DNA from: Streptococcus sanguinis SK1 = NCTC 7863
GTDB lineage: Bacteria > Bacillota > Bacilli > Lactobacillales > Streptococcaceae
Direction: 5' to 3'
Length of the DNA: 64,000 bases
NCBI RefSeq assembly: GCF_000194945.1
Contig: NZ_GL878507.1
Span: forward strand, 350,898 to 414,897
The notes beneath the pieces are model-generated. The model was not told the DNA's origin. It made no database searches and saw nothing but the letters and a program-made list of their open reading frames with translations. This document shows positions 63,588 through 64,000 of the stretch, in pieces (position 1 is the stretch's first letter; each line of letters starts with the position of its first letter). The translations under genes and the position numbers were made by a program.

Positions 63588-63884
63588 AGATGTCTCCTTC
63601 GTTTTATAACACAAAATACAGCCCTGCTTTATTTAGCAGAGCTGTTTTTAGTTGCACAAAGCAGACACAGGAGTGTCAAAGTGGGATTATTCGTCTATAG
63701 GCTTCCAGCTTACACTGTCATAGGAGCGACAGGATTAATCTAAAGATAAGCAAATAGAAGCTAGAAAGCACAAAAAATGAACATCCCGCGGATATGCAGA
63801 AACATGACAAAATCTACTAAATAAAGTTTCCTTTAAAAAATAGACTTAATTTTTCATGTCTCCGTGTACCTCCGAAATAGTTAT
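63588..63884 (-). promoter_or_regulatory. ABC-F leader with upstream ORF and hairpins
   Basis: About 297 nt from the predicted start of transcription to the ATG. A minimal ORF (ATG AAA AAT TAA) sits early. Two hairpins follow: one ending in a U6-rich run near 63774-63803 (weak stem) and an 11-bp stem at 63618-63645 (fully paired only in minus-strand RNA, because of a U-G wobble), just before the SD. This is the layout of drug-inducible attenuation, known for ABC-F genes such as vmlR and lmo0919; inference here. Confidence 0.5.
63846..63857 (-). CDS. Three-codon upstream ORF (Met-Lys-Asn)
   Basis: ATG AAA AAT TAA with GGAG two bases upstream and a further GGAGG 12 bases upstream of the ATG. 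It lies about 27 nt after the predicted transcription start. Translation is not shown; such short uORFs in ABC-F leaders can sense stalled ribosomes. Confidence 0.4.
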   Translation of the reverse strand: MKN

Positions 63885-63890
63885 GTCTTA

Positions 63891-63919
63891 AGTCTAGCAA
63901 AAGATAGCAGATTCGTCAA
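63891..63919 (-). promoter_or_regulatory. Promoter of the ABC-F gene
   Basis: Minus strand TTGACG (complement of 63914-63919), 17-bp spacer, extended -10 TGCTAGACT with hexamer complement of 63891-63896. Confidence 0.7.
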
Positions 63920-63928
63920 GCGCTTTCA
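63915..63928 (-). promoter_or_regulatory. Possible CcpA cre site
   Basis: TGAAAGCGCTTGAC on the minus strand resembles the cre consensus TGWAANCGNTNWCA at 12 of 14 positions and overlaps the -35. It hints at carbon catabolite control. Confidence 0.45.
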
Positions 63929-64000
63929 AATAAATAAAAATTTTTTAAAAGATTTTGGAGCTAATTTTTATAAACTCTCTAAGAATATTGATTTCAAGGC

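Overview
The window is Streptococcus chromosome, most likely sanguinis group. The gene set (RmlABC, MiaA-HflX-RNase Z, RecJ-Apt, a DnaD-family protein, TrmK, YpmB-AspB-AsnS), the moderate G+C and the consensus -35/-10 promoters with strong Shine-Dalgarno (SD) sequences all fit. The species is inference. I see no tRNA, rRNA, CRISPR array, insertion sequence or prophage gene.

Layout. 1-1372: small genes (NTF2/SnoaL-like, membrane protein, DUF3042 protein). 1455-6634: housekeeping operon miaA-hflX-unknown-rnz-SDR-methyltransferase. 6710-7720: acyltransferase pseudogene. 7865-20056: 12-kb minus-strand Ter-type stress module: two phosphoribosyltransferase-like proteins (one with a TRSP C-terminus, one StiP/PELOTA), a YceG-type protein, TelA, three TerD proteins, a PMCA-type calcium P-type ATPase, a HAD phosphatase and a CitE-like lyase. 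20211-30590: HD hydrolase, recJ, apt, metA, DnaD protein, GST, trmK, nif3, FAD oxidase, NUDIX, broken ZIP transporter. 30725-33480: dTDP-rhamnose genes rmlA, rmlC, rmlB, with a candidate structured RNA between rmlC and rmlB. 33684-40208: mixed genes and a heterodimeric ABC exporter. 40258-43063: vitamin B6 salvage (PdxR, kinase, ECF S component) around a nearly symmetric divergent promoter. 43094-48626: HlyIII-family, DUF1836, VanZ, broken yaaA, MarR/FMN reductase, ypmB-aspB. 48878-50974: four unrecognised genes between aspB and asnS. 51154-57796: VOC protein, asnS, MFS transporter, second heterodimeric ABC exporter. 57916-60718: AT-rich imported-looking TetR/DHA2 efflux cassette. 60729-62054: TraX-like gene between inverted 159-bp repeats. 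62061-63928: ABC-F gene with a roughly 300-nt leader, a three-codon upstream ORF, a late hairpin and a possible cre site.

How it works together. The Ter module is the most system-like accessory region: predicted biosynthetic enzymes, calcium-binding TerD proteins, the TelA partner and a calcium pump, with at least two good promoters (20102-20130 and 17779-17808). Several transporter genes (ABC-F, MFS at 53044, TetR/DHA2) carry cis elements suggesting inducible expression.

Decay is frequent. Six genes are broken or fragmentary: acyltransferase, amidase fragment, ZIP transporter, GNAT/ParB-like fusion, yaaA and a DUF4097-like gene. Some breaks are single-base homopolymer indels that could be sequence errors. 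The ATA start and the two in-frame stops are substitutions and harder to explain that way.
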